Part shown: positions 41,701 to 49,097 of the stretch, in pieces | How positions within the stretch are numbered: the stretch's first letter is position 1 | How the letters are laid out: every line of letters begins with the position of its first letter | DNA from: Crocodylus rhombifer | Lineage: Eukaryota; Chordata; Crocodylia; Crocodylidae | Length of the DNA: 64,000 nt | Reading direction: 5' to 3' | Assembly (NCBI GenBank): GCA_038503035.1 | Contig: JAVSML010024016.1 | Location: 1,100,558 to 1,164,557 of the forward strand | Made by a program: the position numbers and the translations under genes | The notes under the pieces: generated by a model | What the model was told of the DNA's origin: nothing | Databases searched by the model: none | The model's input: the letters and a program-made list of their open reading frames with translations, nothing else

Positions 41701-44228
41701 GTCTGGGCTGGGCAGGGGTAACAGGAGGGTGTGGGGCATGGAGCCACCACCAGAAACACCCCCAAGTCCACATCCCCCTCCCTTCCTCCCACCGCCTCCC
41801 CCTCCCTGCTGGGGAGAGATGGCAGGGACAGAGCGCTGCTACCCACCATGCTGTGCTGCTGCTGTCTCCAAAAAGCAGGGCGGGGGGGGGGGGGGGGGAA
41901 GGGGGGGGGGACCCCCCCCTGGGGGGGAGGGGGCGGGGGGGGGGGGGGGGGGGGTCGAAGTCAGTGCTGCACTACCAGGACCTCCAAGGAGCAAAGCAGC
42001 ACTGGGGGGGCGGGAACAAAGCCAGCACCACTGGCCTCACCCCTTGCTCCATGCCCTCTGTTCCTACTGTCATGGTGGCACCCTGCTGTGTGCATCTTTC
42101 TATGCAGTGCACTCCGATTGTTTGTTTCAGTCAGCATTGTGATTGGCTGCCAAGAAAACCAGAGTGCTCATAAAGCATTATGGACAGACAGATACACAGA
42201 TTAAGGTTTTTATTATATTAGAATTACAAAGAGGTAGGACAGCCAGCACTCATATTTGCCCACTAACTTCTTATTCAGTTCTGTGTACCAAAAATTAAGA
42301 TATTCAAGAACTTAAAGAACAAGATATACATACCACTAGCAATAGAAATTGTCTTTGGTAATCGACACAGATATCTAACCTAGGAACTTAAAACACTTTC
42401 ACTTGTATTCACAGACATAAGGGCTTTGAACTTTTTATCTGCAAAGAGCTGACTCAAGGATGTTTGCTGCAGTTACTCAGAGCTTTCTTTAAAAAAAAAA
42501 GTCAGCTGGTCCCACTGAAGTACTGGTATTCAGAACTTTGAAAGATCAGAATTACAGCAGTCAAGCTAGTAATAAGAGCCTACTACCATGAGATTTTACA
42601 GAAAGCGCTCCCCTTTTCTTGCCAGCCTTTGAATAGCAGGTTTAATCCAATGAGAGATAAGTAACAGAACCTTCTAAAGTAATCAATTGTCTATGACACA
42701 AATATCCAAGAACGCTTCAGCTGAAATTCAGCAGGATGCTACACAGTACATTATCAGAGGGGCAGAATTCAACTGAAGGCCTATAAAATCCACTTCGTGT
42801 ACTAAATACCCCACAGTTTGACAGGACCAGAGTACAAAGTTATATACATGGCACTGGACATTTTGCTGAGGTTTGTTTTGGCTGTTATTGAGGTCAGTGT
42901 GGTATTTAGCAACTGGCCTACTAAAGAAGGATAATGAAAGTTACAACAGGGTAATTGTCAGATGTTGATAGTAGAAATGCAGTTTAGAGTACCTACTTAT
43001 TCTGGTGCTAGTAGCACTATAAAAATAAAATCAAGTTATCTAGGTGATAATCTGAATATACCGCTTTCCATGCAAGTATACAACCTTGGGATTAAAAAAA
43101 GGCTATGCACTCAGGCTAAATACACTATTATAGGGACATGATACAAATATTCAGCGCTTGTGACGCACAACCCAGAGCACTGTCAATGAGATGATATTAG
43201 CAGTCCTAAAAAGAACCAGCTCCCTTTAGTTTCAAGGCTTCTAATTTTCAGAGCTGCCAATATCACAGTATCACCTCATGCTGCTGAAGCAGGAATAATT
43301 TAGACAGTCTACTATGCCTATATGTCATTAGGTTTCAGTTGGTGCCAGTCCTAACGTTAGCCAATAATCCTCACAGCGTATCTTTGGAACACACTTTAAC
43401 TGTAAGGCGTCTGCATGAGACACCAACTGGCTGCCAGATGATGAAATGGTGGCACGCCTGAGGGCTGCAGAAGGGGTGCGTGAGGTGAGCCACAGGCTGA
43501 GGGAGCCATCGCCCACTTTCAAGCCACGTTGTCTTTGCAAACCTGCGGCCCTTCTCCATCTGCCTGGCTGCCCTTGGTAGCCTCTGCTCCTGCAGCAGCA
43601 CAAAGGGGCGGGCAGGAGTGCTGTGGGACCCTTCTGCTGCTCCAGGTTTCCTTTCTAGCACATACTCCCCCATCAGACAGGAGACAAAGGAACCAGGAGG
43701 ATCCCCCATGTGCCTGCACTGAAGTGGGGAGGCCTAAACGCCCGTGTCCCGTCCGGTCCCGTCCCCCCACCAGCCACTAGGGCTGCTCCTGAAGAAAGAG
43801 CTGTGCTAGGAGGGAAGCAATGAGGGCCCTCAGGGAAGGCGGGTGAAAGGTGGCATCTCACCGAAGCCTCGCCCGCGCCGCGGGGAGGGGTAACGGACAC
43901 AACCCCCTCGCCCCGGCCAGGGGCGCTGCACGCCCCGCCCCGCCCCCCGCCCGGCTCCACAAGGGGAGCGGGCTGGGGCTGCCGCGCTGTCCCCCCCCGA
44001 CAATGACGCAAGAGACCCGCCCCCGCAGGCAGCCCCCCCCCACCCGTTGGGCAGGGGCAGCACCAGGCACCTGCAGCCGCGCGTGGCCCATAGGAGGGAG
44101 CCCCTGGTGCGTGTCAGCCCCCCCTCTCCCCGAGCTAAAGAGAAGGCGAGGGTGGCCAGGGGTGCAATCCCGAGAGGACAGGGGGACAGGAGGCAGGCGA
44201 GCGCGTTACCTTCCTCAGCGGTCTCCAT
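2684..44228 (-). CDS. MARCHF6: MARCHF6, E3 ubiquitin ligase, spliced coding exons 1-8 (5' part of gene)
   Basis: Eight exons on the minus strand join into 277 in-frame codons closely matching the N-terminus of vertebrate MARCHF6. This ER-membrane RING-CH E3 ligase is the vertebrate relative of yeast Doa10 and acts in ER-associated degradation, including of sterol-synthesis enzymes. Seen here: a RING-CH finger at residues 9-55 (ligands C9, C12, C26, C28, H36, C39, C52, C55), hydrophobic segments near residues 92-112 and 142-164, and an acidic linker near 193-256. All splice sites are GT/AG and the phases agree at each junction. The human protein is about 910 residues with some 14 membrane spans, so roughly the first 30% is present and the rest lies past the left edge. 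The start METAEED aligns with MDTAEED in the human protein. Intron lengths are 14464, 2955, 17842, 2625, 1583, 936 and 309 bp. Confidence 0.97.
3055..3247 (-). CDS. MARCHF6: MARCHF6 exon 7 (acidic linker)
   Basis: Residues 193-256 plus one base of D257. It includes [20 protein letters not shown] and then a run of Glu/Asp ([11 protein letters not shown]), ending [13 protein letters not shown]. This is the cytosolic low-complexity acidic region known from vertebrate MARCHF6. Acceptor is CTGCAG, donor GTAACA, length 193 bp. The frame stays open for 24 bases upstream of the acceptor, to an ATG inside intron 6, but the conserved junction supports the start given here. Confidence 0.96.
4184..4352 (-). 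CDS. MARCHF6: MARCHF6 exon 6 (second membrane segment)
   Basis: Residues 136-192, beginning [20 protein letters not shown] and continuing to [13 protein letters not shown]. The hydrophobic stretch near residues 142-164 is the second transmembrane helix. The last 20 residues, rich in Q, N and P ([19 protein letters not shown]), differ from the mammalian linker and are the least conserved coding sequence in the window. Acceptor is AACAG, donor GTAAAA, length 169 bp, exit phase 0. Confidence 0.95.
5936..6008 (-). CDS. MARCHF6: MARCHF6 exon 5
   Basis: Residues 112-135 plus two bases of T136, reading [20 protein letters not shown] then DMLST. This short loop segment lies between the first two membrane spans and matches the family exactly where I can compare. 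Acceptor is TACAG, donor GTAAGT, length 73 bp. Confidence 0.96.
8634..8777 (-). CDS. MARCHF6: MARCHF6 exon 4 (first membrane segment)
   Basis: Residues 64-111 plus one base of C112. It starts [20 protein letters not shown] and ends in a hydrophobic run, [16 protein letters not shown], that forms the first transmembrane helix after the cytosolic RING. The acceptor used is TTAG before TTTATTCC; this choice, rather than the CCCCAG nine bases further in, restores the conserved IYSP residues. Length is 144 bp and the donor is GTAAGT. Confidence 0.96.
10612..12104. mobile_element. TIR element (hAT-like) with GC-rich core
   Basis: The left end, CAGGGATCTGGGTTTCCC, is mirrored by the right end, GGAAAAACAGGATCCCTG. 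Between them is about 1.3 kb of GC-rich sequence with short diverged repeats (GCCACGAGTGGGGAG motifs near 11040-11100). No transposase was recognised and no clean target duplication was found, so the class is inferred from the ends. Confidence 0.6.
12161..12674. mobile_element. Non-autonomous hAT, 514 bp, with target duplication
   Basis: Degenerate TIRs TGAAGGTGTCAAAG and TTTGATATCCCTG (rc CAGGGATATCAAA) are flanked by an 8-bp duplication, ACATACAA (12153-12160) and ACATATAA (12675-12682), matching 7 of 8. The 8-bp duplication and CAGGG ends are hAT hallmarks. The inside is non-coding. Confidence 0.75.
14325..14671. mobile_element. Non-autonomous hAT, 347 bp (CAGGGGTGGACAAA family)
   Basis: Ends CAGGGGTGGACAAAATATGG and TTGCCTGCCCCTG; flanks ATATAAAG (14317-14324) and GTATAAAG (14672-14679), 7 of 8 matching. 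This is the same family as 34427-35570, 52165-52380 and 58181-58366, and related to 14773-17978. It has a GGCCCCTAAAAAAAATTTAG block near the left end. Confidence 0.85.
15480..16472. mobile_element. TIR element of the GGTGCA..CGATA family, nested
   Basis: The left end (TGAAGGTGTATTGATATATCGG) and right end (ATCAGTGCACCACTA) are mutated inverted copies of the ends of 40005-40728, and both share an internal block reading GCTGGTAAGTC then TGGAAGGGGAAGGGGG. No clear target duplication. It sits inside the hAT copy 14773-17978. Confidence 0.65.
16592..17856. mobile_element. Nested hAT, 1265 bp, perfect target duplication
   Basis: Begins CAGGGGTTAGCAACCCCCGG; the right end is degenerate (ACGTTACCTACCTCCA). 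Flanks CACTAGAT (16584-16591) and CACTAGAT (17857-17864) are identical, 8 of 8. A GGCAC..CTCGACACGCC segment on the left is partly mirrored on the right (GGCACTCCGGTC). The GC-rich core has an internal duplication built on GAGC(C/T)GTGGAGCCCGGCACAG. A TG-rich microsatellite lies at 17500-17630. Confidence 0.8.
18294..19552 (-). mobile_element. CR1-type LINE fragment, RT to 3' end
   Basis: Read on the minus strand, this is the 3' half of a CR1 non-LTR retrotransposon. Recognisable pieces in order are the RT block [17 protein letters not shown], then [19 protein letters not shown], the catalytic box FADD in [10 protein letters not shown], then LHLGRNN, and near 18770 the C-terminal block [11 protein letters not shown] followed by [11 protein letters not shown]. 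It ends in the CR1 tail (rc of GGGCTGCAAGGGACCTCACG). Frameshifts and stops are frequent and the 5' end is missing. It is a dead copy. Confidence 0.9.
19829..20066. mobile_element. Non-autonomous hAT (GGTGCTCA family)
   Basis: Ends AAGATGGTGCTCAGCTTTTGG and AGATTGAGTACCACTG are inverted relatives of the better-preserved pair at 32646-32979, and both contain CCAAATCCAGCCCGTGGGGC-like sequence. No clear target duplication. Confidence 0.6.
20155..20435. mobile_element. Non-autonomous hAT (GTGTCAAAC family)
   Basis: The left end CAGGAGTGTCAAACATATGG and right end GCAAGTTAGACACCCCTG form an imperfect inverted pair around 280 bp of GC-rich non-coding sequence. The flanks do not match, so the duplication has been lost. 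Confidence 0.65.
21563..22327. mobile_element. Foldback TIR element with long inverted arms
   Basis: About 765 bp. The left arm (AAGGGTGTGCGAAATGGGCT, then GATTCAGATTTGGATTCGG) is mirrored by the right arm ending GTACAGCCCTA. The inner arms are nearly exact: ATAGACACAGCTTTAAATGT (about 21714) against its reverse complement around 22133-22165. The arms are rich in GATTC motifs; the centre (21780-22110) is GC-rich. No target duplication is clear. Confidence 0.75.
22874..23119 (+). mobile_element. hAT fragment (GGTTGAGAACCACTG right end)
   Basis: The right terminus AAAAAGGTTGAGAACCACTG is intact. The body shares ATTCACAAAATA and AGAAATCCATAG blocks with the copy at 54809-55042. The left end is degraded. 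Confidence 0.65.
24085..24165 (+). repeat. CR1 3'-tail fragment
   Basis: Contains AGGGGGTCAGACTCAGTGAT, then CTCCTGAGGTCCCTTCTGAC and CTATGAATCTATATG, the terminal block of a CR1 element. Confidence 0.8.
24341..24814. mobile_element. TA-flanked MITE, pogo/Tigger-like
   Basis: Left end ACCTCACTTTATGCGGGTTC and right end GCATAAAGCAAGGGAAACCTG are inverted relatives. TA dinucleotides at 24339-24340 and 24815-24816 fit mariner/pogo insertion. The interior is non-coding, so this is a non-autonomous element. Confidence 0.6.
26620..26693 (-). CDS. MARCHF6: MARCHF6 exon 3 (second half of RING-CH finger)
   Basis: Residues C39-P63 plus the first base of I64. It includes [20 protein letters not shown] and supplies the last zinc ligands, C39, C52 and C55. 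The Trp at residue 43 sits at the position typical of E2-contacting residues in RING fingers. Acceptor is TTGCAG and donor GTAAGT; length is 74 bp. Confidence 0.97.
28170..28569. other. Assembly gap, 400 N
   Basis: An unbroken run of 400 N within a GC-rich repeat. Reading frames crossing it have no meaning. Confidence 1.
28570..29415. mobile_element. Right part of a GGTGCA..CGATA family TIR element
   Basis: Ends ATCAGTGCACCTCTA at 29415, preceded by GGCATTTATTGGCCACGTTATCAG, matching in inverse orientation the left ends at 33212 and 40005. The GC-rich body resembles the core of 40005-40728. The left end is lost in or before the gap, so the left limit is approximate. Confidence 0.6.
29649..29745 (-). 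CDS. MARCHF6: MARCHF6 exon 2 (first half of RING-CH finger)
   Basis: Residues 7-38 plus two bases of C39. It begins [15 protein letters not shown] and carries zinc ligands C9, C12, C26, C28 and H36. The acceptor is GGCAG, the donor GTAAGT. Length is 97 bp with entry phase 1 and exit phase 2. The peptide is essentially identical to mammalian MARCHF6, showing strong constraint on the catalytic finger. Confidence 0.97.
30680..31080 (+). repeat. CR1-like LINE reverse-transcriptase fragment
   Basis: The plus strand reads [17 protein letters not shown], the conserved RT block before the catalytic box in CR1-group LINEs. Diverged palm and thumb sequence follows, with frameshifts, a deletion over the catalytic region and an A-run near 30925. 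Confidence 0.7.
31980..32094 (+). mobile_element. hAT right-end fragment
   Basis: Ends CTAAAAAGGTTGAGAATCACTG, the same terminus as 23119. A similar GGTTGAGAATCTCTGG end occurs at about 31745-31760. The left part is not recognisable. Confidence 0.5.
32646..32979. mobile_element. Non-autonomous hAT, 334 bp, with target duplication
   Basis: TIRs CGGTGGTGCTCAACCTCTGG and AAAAGGTTGAGCACCACTA; flanks TTATAAAG (32638-32645) and TTCTAAAG (32980-32987), 7 of 8 matching. The interior is GC-rich and non-coding. Confidence 0.85.
33128..33211 (+). mobile_element. hAT left-end fragment
   Basis: AGTAGTTGTCAACCGGGGCA, followed by repeated GTACCCC/GGGGTAC motifs, is the left end of another hAT subfamily. 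It is cut off where the element at 33212 begins. Confidence 0.5.
33212..33800. mobile_element. Partial GGTGCA..CGATA family TIR element
   Basis: Left part TGGAAGTGCATATATCCATA then TCGG; the family block CAGCTGGTAAGTCTGATG is at 33377-33394, and a GC-rich core follows. The right terminus is not present, so the end is approximate. Confidence 0.55.
34263..36557. mobile_element. hAT-type TIR element with long inverted ends, hosting a nested insertion
   Basis: Ends TAGGGATGTAAATGATTAAA and GATATTTATATCCCTA are inverted relatives. A deeper inverted block (TTATGTCTTCACCGTG near 34332 against CACGGTGAAGACATAA near 36422, then CTGGTGGGGAGCTGTGG) extends the symmetry to about 130 bp. Flanks TCTGCTAC (34255-34262) and TCTACTAC (36558-36565) match 7 of 8. 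The nested 1144-bp element is listed separately. Confidence 0.85.
34427..35570. mobile_element. Nested hAT of the CAGGGGTGGACAAA family, inverted
   Basis: Begins CAGGGGCAGGGAATTAGTTC and ends CTATTTTGCCCATCCCTG, the reverse complement of the ends at 14325-14671. Flanks CACAAGGG (34419-34426) and CACTAGGG (35571-35578) match 7 of 8. The 1.1-kb GC-rich core contains long open frames that are compositional, not genes. Confidence 0.8.
37785..38402. mobile_element. TA-flanked TIR element with GC-rich core
   Basis: Left end CCATATTTACTGAAATCCAA and right end TTGAGTAAATACAG (rc CTGTATTTACTCAA), with TA at 37783-37784 and 38403-38404. About 400 bp of GC-rich sequence lies between. It also holds the hairpin at 37832-37902. 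The TA target suggests the Tc1/mariner superfamily. Confidence 0.65.
39135..39155 (+). repeat. Poly-G tract next to gap
   Basis: Twenty-one consecutive G followed by C-rich sequence that runs into the 100-base gap at 39213. Such tracts commonly stop sequencing and break assemblies. Confidence 0.9.
39213..39312. other. Assembly gap, 100 N
   Basis: Exactly 100 N, the conventional length for a gap of unknown size. Confidence 1.
40005..40728. mobile_element. TIR element (GGTGCA..CGATA family), 724 bp, with target duplication
   Basis: Ends TAGAGGTACAATGATACATC and CCTCTATTGGTACACCCCTA. Flanks CCGGAAAG (39997-40004) and CCAGAAAG (40729-40736) match 7 of 8, fitting hAT. This is the best-preserved member here and defines the family seen at 15480, 28570 and 33212. 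The core is GC-rich and non-coding. Confidence 0.85.
41400..42225. repeat. GC-rich repeat core with giant G tract
   Basis: C- and G-rich sequence including an almost pure G tract at 41882-41954. The right edge (CATTGTGATTGGCTGCCAAG, then CCAGAGTGCTCATAAAGC, then ACAGACAGATA and ATTATATTAG) closely resembles 57480-57560. Transposon class not recognised. Open frames across it reflect base composition. Confidence 0.5.
44210..44228 (-). CDS. MARCHF6: MARCHF6 exon 1 (coding part)
   Basis: It encodes METAEE plus the first base of codon 7, followed by a GTAACG splice donor. The start is chosen because the peptide matches the family's MDTAEED start, the ATG context is good (AAG before ATG G), and exon 2 continues the codon as GAT. 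The exon lies in a dense CpG island, as expected for a broadly expressed gene. The 5' UTR continues toward higher coordinates, but its start cannot be fixed from sequence alone. Confidence 0.93.
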
Positions 44229-44465
44229 CTTGTCTCTGTGACGCAGCGGCAGGCGGGCAGGCGGGCGGTGGTGTGACCGCGGGGGGAGGGGCCGGCAGGC
44301 CGAGCCGAGCCAGCACCATAGAGACGGGGCCGCCGGGGCCCAGGGCGCCGCGCGCCTACTCACCGCCCCGCCCTCGGGTGGGGGCGGGGCGAGCGTGGCC
44401 TCTAGTCTGGAGAGCCTAGCTTAGTCCACTCCCCCCCAGCGCAACGGTTCGGCTCGCGCGCTGCA

Positions 44466-44473
44466 TACGTCAC
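44466..44473 (-). promoter_or_regulatory. CREB/ATF-like site
   Basis: TACGTCAC on the plus strand is GTGACGTA on the minus strand, a CRE half-site core, one base from the NRF1 motif. Function is inferred from motif and location only. Confidence 0.45.
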
Positions 44474-44485
44474 CGCGCACGCGCG
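44474..44485. promoter_or_regulatory. NRF1 site
   Basis: CGCGCACGCGCG fits the NRF1 consensus YGCGCAYGCGCR at every position, about 250 bp upstream of the ATG inside the CpG island. Confidence 0.6.
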
Positions 44486-44516
44486 CCTCACCTATCCCCT
44501 GTCGCCGCTGCCGCTG

Positions 44517-44522
44517 CACGTG
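44517..44522. promoter_or_regulatory. E-box CACGTG
   Basis: A palindromic CACGTG followed by ACC, a USF/MYC/CLOCK-type E-box, about 290 bp upstream of the ATG. Confidence 0.4.
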
Positions 44523-44640
44523 ACCGCCCCCACCCACTGCTGCGCTGGGGCAGGCGGGAGCCGCGGAGGGGCACGAGGCTGAGGCGGTCGCTTGCTGGCA
44601 AGAGCTGTCGCATAGGCGACTGGTCGGGAGGATACAAAGC

Positions 44641-46039
44641 CCTTTCTGCCGGTGCTCTCCAGGCCCGTCCCCACCGCAGCCGGCTTGTGTGGGTGCCTTT
44701 CCAGACTCCAGTCGCCTATCTCCCGTGGTTCAGCAAGGAAGTTGGGGGAAGGAGAGATGTCTGGCTGGCGGCATGCACAGCCCACAGCCCACACCTGCTG
44801 CTTTCCACCACCCGCCACAAAACGTGCCCCCTCCTCTGATCAGAGCAACTGCTGGGTCTGGGGGCAGCATTTCATAATGTGTTTGGTGACTGGGTGGCCC
44901 ATGGGTCTCAACAGCCTTGAGATCTCGCCATTAGAGTTCATCAGATCCAAGCAACCGCTAAAATTTTGGTTTTAGCTACATGGTGCTTTCAACCAGCAGA
45001 AGTGCCCCATTAAAGCATAGGATGTGACAGTTCAAGTTTCGACTCTTAAATACCAAGTGCAGTGCAAAACCAGGGCCCATATTTTATGAGGTTGCTTTTT
45101 TTGGTTCCAGCAGCATAAATACTCAACATGTGGGGACCATTAGAGCTGCTGCTGGGCTGTGCTATGCCCTCAAGGCATAGCAAGAATATCCCAGAAAAAT
45201 GAGTAGATGGTGCGCATCCCTTACAGCTCTAAAATGATTGGGTAATACAGTTGAAATACAACATGTTTTAAATGCTGTGGAACAATGCATGTGGATATCT
45301 GCTTGAGCTCAGAAAGGCTGACAAAGGACATTTAGTAATGTGGTCTATAGTCTTGCATGTTTCTGATTACATTTCCACAAGGGCACCTCAGCTTTGCAAT
45401 AATAATGTTACCAACCTCCTTTCAAAGCGCTGTCACAAGCACTCTGATAACTAAACCCTTTTACATGGAGGAATAGTGCATGACACTATTACATGATGTA
45501 ATAGTGCCCCACATATGCAGGTTTTATCCAGACACAGCTACCTTCTTTCTGGGCCCACAACCACATTTTTATTTGGGCCTAACCTTGACTCCACTCTTTC
45601 TGACCTCAAAAAATACATGTTGCTCCCCATTCAGTTGAGATCAAACACAGCTGATAGTTTGATCTACCTTGTCCATGGGTTTAATTTTTAAATTGCCTTC
45701 TTCAGATGTCTCCTTTGGCTCTCCATCTGTCGTCCTGTAAGGTAAGAGTTTCTTGCCAGTATAGCTTAAAAGCTTGATATAATTCTACCCTTCTCTACTC
45801 CTCCTCTGCCAAGTGTCACCTTCACTCTGACAAAGCTGTGACCACCCATTTGTCAGCTTTTTGCACCATTACCTCTACGCTCACCTTCACAAAGTGCCCT
45901 ATGCATAGTATGACTTCCCTGTGGTCAACCGCAAAAGTTTATTTTGAGTCTGTTTTAAAGAACTATTCTGCTTACAGCGAATGAATTGGAATTGTCTCTT
46001 CTCTGGCTATTCCTCAATACAATTATGATGTCTGCTAGG
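44641..46039. other. Upstream intergenic sequence
   Basis: Moderate-GC, apparently unique sequence upstream of MARCHF6. No exon of the expected divergent neighbour (CMBL in other amniotes) was recognised, and no RNA gene was seen. Confidence 0.5.
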
Positions 46040-47487
46040 AGAGGGGGTGACCTTTAAGATAGCTGAGGAATCCGATCCATGCTCTGCAAGTTTTTCCACA
46101 GTTATCACAAGTGGTGCCTTGAGGGACACAGTTGTTGGCCAGGATGTTGTGTGCTTTCCTTCCTCCTCTGCCATTTCTCAGCTTCCTAAGCAAGGCGGTT
46201 CTCTTTGAAGTAGGCTGTAGCTTAACTTATGGTGCAGCGCCATTGAAACCTGTTACCAGCCACCACTTCCTAGTTTATAAGGTTGATGCCACCCTTCTTA
46301 AGGTATGCTTTCACGGTGTCCTTGTAGCACTTCCTCTACTCTCTACGGGTCCTCTTACCATGACTCAGTTGAGAGAAGAGGACTTGCTTCAAGAGATGAG
46401 TGTCAGCCATCCTCACACAGCGGCCAGCCCAGTGGAGTTGGTGTTTCATGATCTTTGCCTCAGTGCTGATTATGTTAGCTGCATAGAGGATGCTGGCATT
46501 GGTGCAGTGGTCTTCCTATCTAATGCACTTGAGTGGTCTTCCCATTCCAGGCATTTGAGATGGCTTGAATACGTCACCCACATTTCACACCCATAGAGGA
46601 GCATGGGGTAAGCACCGCCTTGTAGACCAGGATCTTAGTTTCTATCTGCAGATCTCAGTTGGCTAAAACAGGGTGAAGCACCTTTCTGAAGGATATACTG
46701 GCACAGCAAATCCCATGTTTGATTTCTACATCAAGACTGATTGACTGGGGAAGGTGGCTGCAAAGGTATGGGAAACATTTTCCAGAGGTTCTCCACCAAT
46801 GATCATTTTGCAGGGGAGGGGTGCAGCTTGTACTGCAGCAGGCTGGTGGGGCACCTTGGTCTTCCCAATATTAAGGGAGAATCCCATGCTATGATCAACA
46901 CCTGAAAAACGGTTGAGTGGACTGCAGATTGATCTCTGTGCACAAGGATAACAGTCCTCAGTGTACTGAAGGTTGGTGATGCCAGTCTTGGTAACTTTCG
47001 TTTTGCTGTGAAGGCACCACAGATTGAAAACCCATTCTTATCTCCAATTCCGGGAGCAAGGTGGTCATGGATAAGAATCAAGATCACAGCAAGATAGATG
47101 GAGAAAAGGGTTGGGATGGTGATGCAGCCCTGCTTAACACCAGTGCGGATGGTAAATGGGTCTGTCTCTGATCCATTGCAAAGGGTTGTGACAGTCATCC
47201 CACCATGGACCTGAGGGCATCATGGTAGCCTGAGGACACTGATAATCTTCAATGGACAACCAAATATAGCCAGCACCTTCCAAAAGATTTCACAATCAAT
47301 GGAGTTGAAGGCCTTGGTTAGGTGAATGAATGCCATAAACAGCTGCTGATGTTGCTTTCTACACTTCTGGATCTCTCATGCAACAAAAGCATGCTGGTAG
47401 TACCCCAAGATTCTGGATACCCCAGGATACTTCCAAGATCCTGAGGAAAGGAAGGATGGAGCGCAGCAGAGTAAGGATCCTGGACTT
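46040..47487 (-). mobile_element. APE-type LINE fragment, RT and C-terminal domain
   Basis: On the minus strand, decayed coding blocks appear in order: an RT block reading LFMAFIHLTKAFNSID (near 47300), then MTVTTLCNGSETDPFTIRTG followed by VKQGC (near 47190), then the C-terminal LLYGC.TWVTYSSHLKCLE block near 46590 and HQLHWAGRCVRMADTHLLKQ near 46430. These belong to a common vertebrate non-LTR retrotransposon; I do not assign the clade. Stops, frameshifts and a deletion over the catalytic box show it is dead. It is cut at 47487 by the element starting at 47494. Confidence 0.8.
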
Positions 47488-47493
47488 CAGGAC

Positions 47494-49091
47494 TAGGGAC
47501 AGACATTACACATAAACAAGTTTAAGTGATCAGAAACTGGTTTAAACCTGTAACAGAACAGACAGTGCACATAAACCAGTTTGAAAATGGCTGAAACCGG
47601 TTTGAGATATACCTGGTTGAATGTAGTATCAGACTTAACTGATTTGGGTCAAACCAGTTTATGCAGTGTCTGTTCCACCTTTCTGGTTTAAGTTAAACGA
47701 GAGTCCCCCAGTACCCCAGATGCTTTGCAGCCCTGGGCTGGACTTGCTGAACAAATTGCCAATTGCTCAAATCACGAACAAGACCCTATGAGGGGGATAA
47801 GGCAAAGTGCCAGGTTTATTGATTAAGTGCTTAATACAGAGACACACCACATTCATACCCCAATTTCTGTTCTGCACTGGTATAAGTTACCAGTCTTATC
47901 AGATCAAGTTAGTGGCCAACCAAGTTGATCGGGAGCGGGCTCCTTGCCTTCCATCTTGTCAGATGAACCAATGCTTTAGGGTGACATGCAGAACAAGATC
48001 CAAAATCACTATGTCTCACCCCATCTTCTATAACCTTGTCAATTCACCTAGTCCACTGGGCTTTTGCTGTGTTATCACTATGTTCTTCCTTGAAGGTCAA
48101 CTGATGTTGTTCTCTCACGGTTCTGTGGTGAATTCTTCTTGTTTTGGTCTTTTATCTGTCTGCCTTCTTCAGCCACTTGCCAGCTGCTGTTTTCCTTTTC
48201 CACAGACACTCTCACCCATTCTCTCACACATACAGCATACAAAGGTTGAGCACTTAATGTCAAGATACAGAGCAATACAAAATGGAGTTTAAGGCAGTGC
48301 AAAACTCAAGAAAATACATAAGATTAAGGCAATAGGCAAAAGTCTATCTCCATCTTATATACCTAATATAAAGCTGGTATTTATGCCTTTTGCATAACAG
48401 GCTGGCTGCTCCAGAGTAGGGCTGGCCCTGCCCATCTGCTCCTTAGCTGGAGCTCCGGCAGAGACTGCAGACACAGCAGTCTGCCTGGCTTCCTCCTGTG
48501 CCCCCCTCACCACTCTCTACTCAAGCAAGGATTCTCCCTTCCCCTCTCCCACATCATGGACTGTAGCCAGTATGTGGTATGCTAGCTTAATGCTAAGAGA
48601 TGTTTGTAAGACAGACAAGACAAAGGCTTAGGGCTTTTTAGAGTCTGCTTAGGGCTGCTTGGAGCTAATCAGCACGTCAGCTAGTAATGTCCCTCCATTG
48701 CTTCCTTGGAAAAAGTCATTTAAGAAGGGCTGGAACTAATGAAAGAGGCTTTTGTTTTCTTGATGGGGTGCTAAATGCTGTTATCAACTCCCTGCTTCCT
48801 CCCTCCCTGCTCAGGAGCAGTGAGGGGGGTGGGGGGAACCCCTCGTTCATCAGAACATCCTGCCAGGGCCCAGCCACACACCCCCACCTCAGCTCACCAC
48901 TGTGGAAAGGAAGGGAGGACTGCTGTAGTGTCCCCTGGCTTCTAACCTGAGCCACTGCTGGCATGTACCTGCATTTTCTCAGTCCAGAGTGAATGTCTGT
49001 ACACTTGCAAACCGGTTCAGCCTATCCAGGTTAGTCTAACCTGCAACAATTGAATCAATTCAGGCTCAGGCTTTTTGAATGTCTGTCCCTC
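47494..49091. mobile_element. TIR element inserted next to the LINE
   Basis: Begins TAGGGACAGACATTACACAT and ends GAATGTCTGTCCCTC, an inverted pair. A second inverted pair inside the left part (GAACAGACAGTGCACATAAACC near 47556 against GGTTTATGC..GTGTCTGTTCC near 47660) makes a small foldback. Flanking duplication is unclear; class is inferred. Confidence 0.5.
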
Positions 49092-49097
49092 TCCTGG

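Larger units (their letters stand above)
29746..44209 (-). other. MARCHF6 intron 1
   Basis: A 14.5-kb first intron. The stretches 29750-30640, 31100-31980, 36560-37780, 38410-39010 and 40730-41380, and 42230-43700, are mostly AT-rich with nothing recognised. The rest is repeats listed separately. The last 0.5 kb is part of the promoter CpG island. Confidence 0.7.
43740..44640. promoter_or_regulatory. CpG island and MARCHF6 promoter
   Basis: Very CpG-dense sequence surrounds the start codon at 44226-44228, in sharp contrast to the CpG-poor flanks. No TATA box at a plausible position was seen, consistent with a dispersed-start housekeeping promoter. Candidate NRF1, CRE-half and E-box motifs lie 240-295 bp upstream of the ATG. 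Confidence 0.85.

Noticed and set aside
41462..42173. Overlapping frames of about 200 codons
   Set aside because: They are built from poly-G and C-rich tracts with Gly/Pro runs in several frames at once.
44652..44975. Possible first exon of a gene divergent from MARCHF6
   Set aside because: No similarity to CMBL or another known neighbour and no convincing splice structure.
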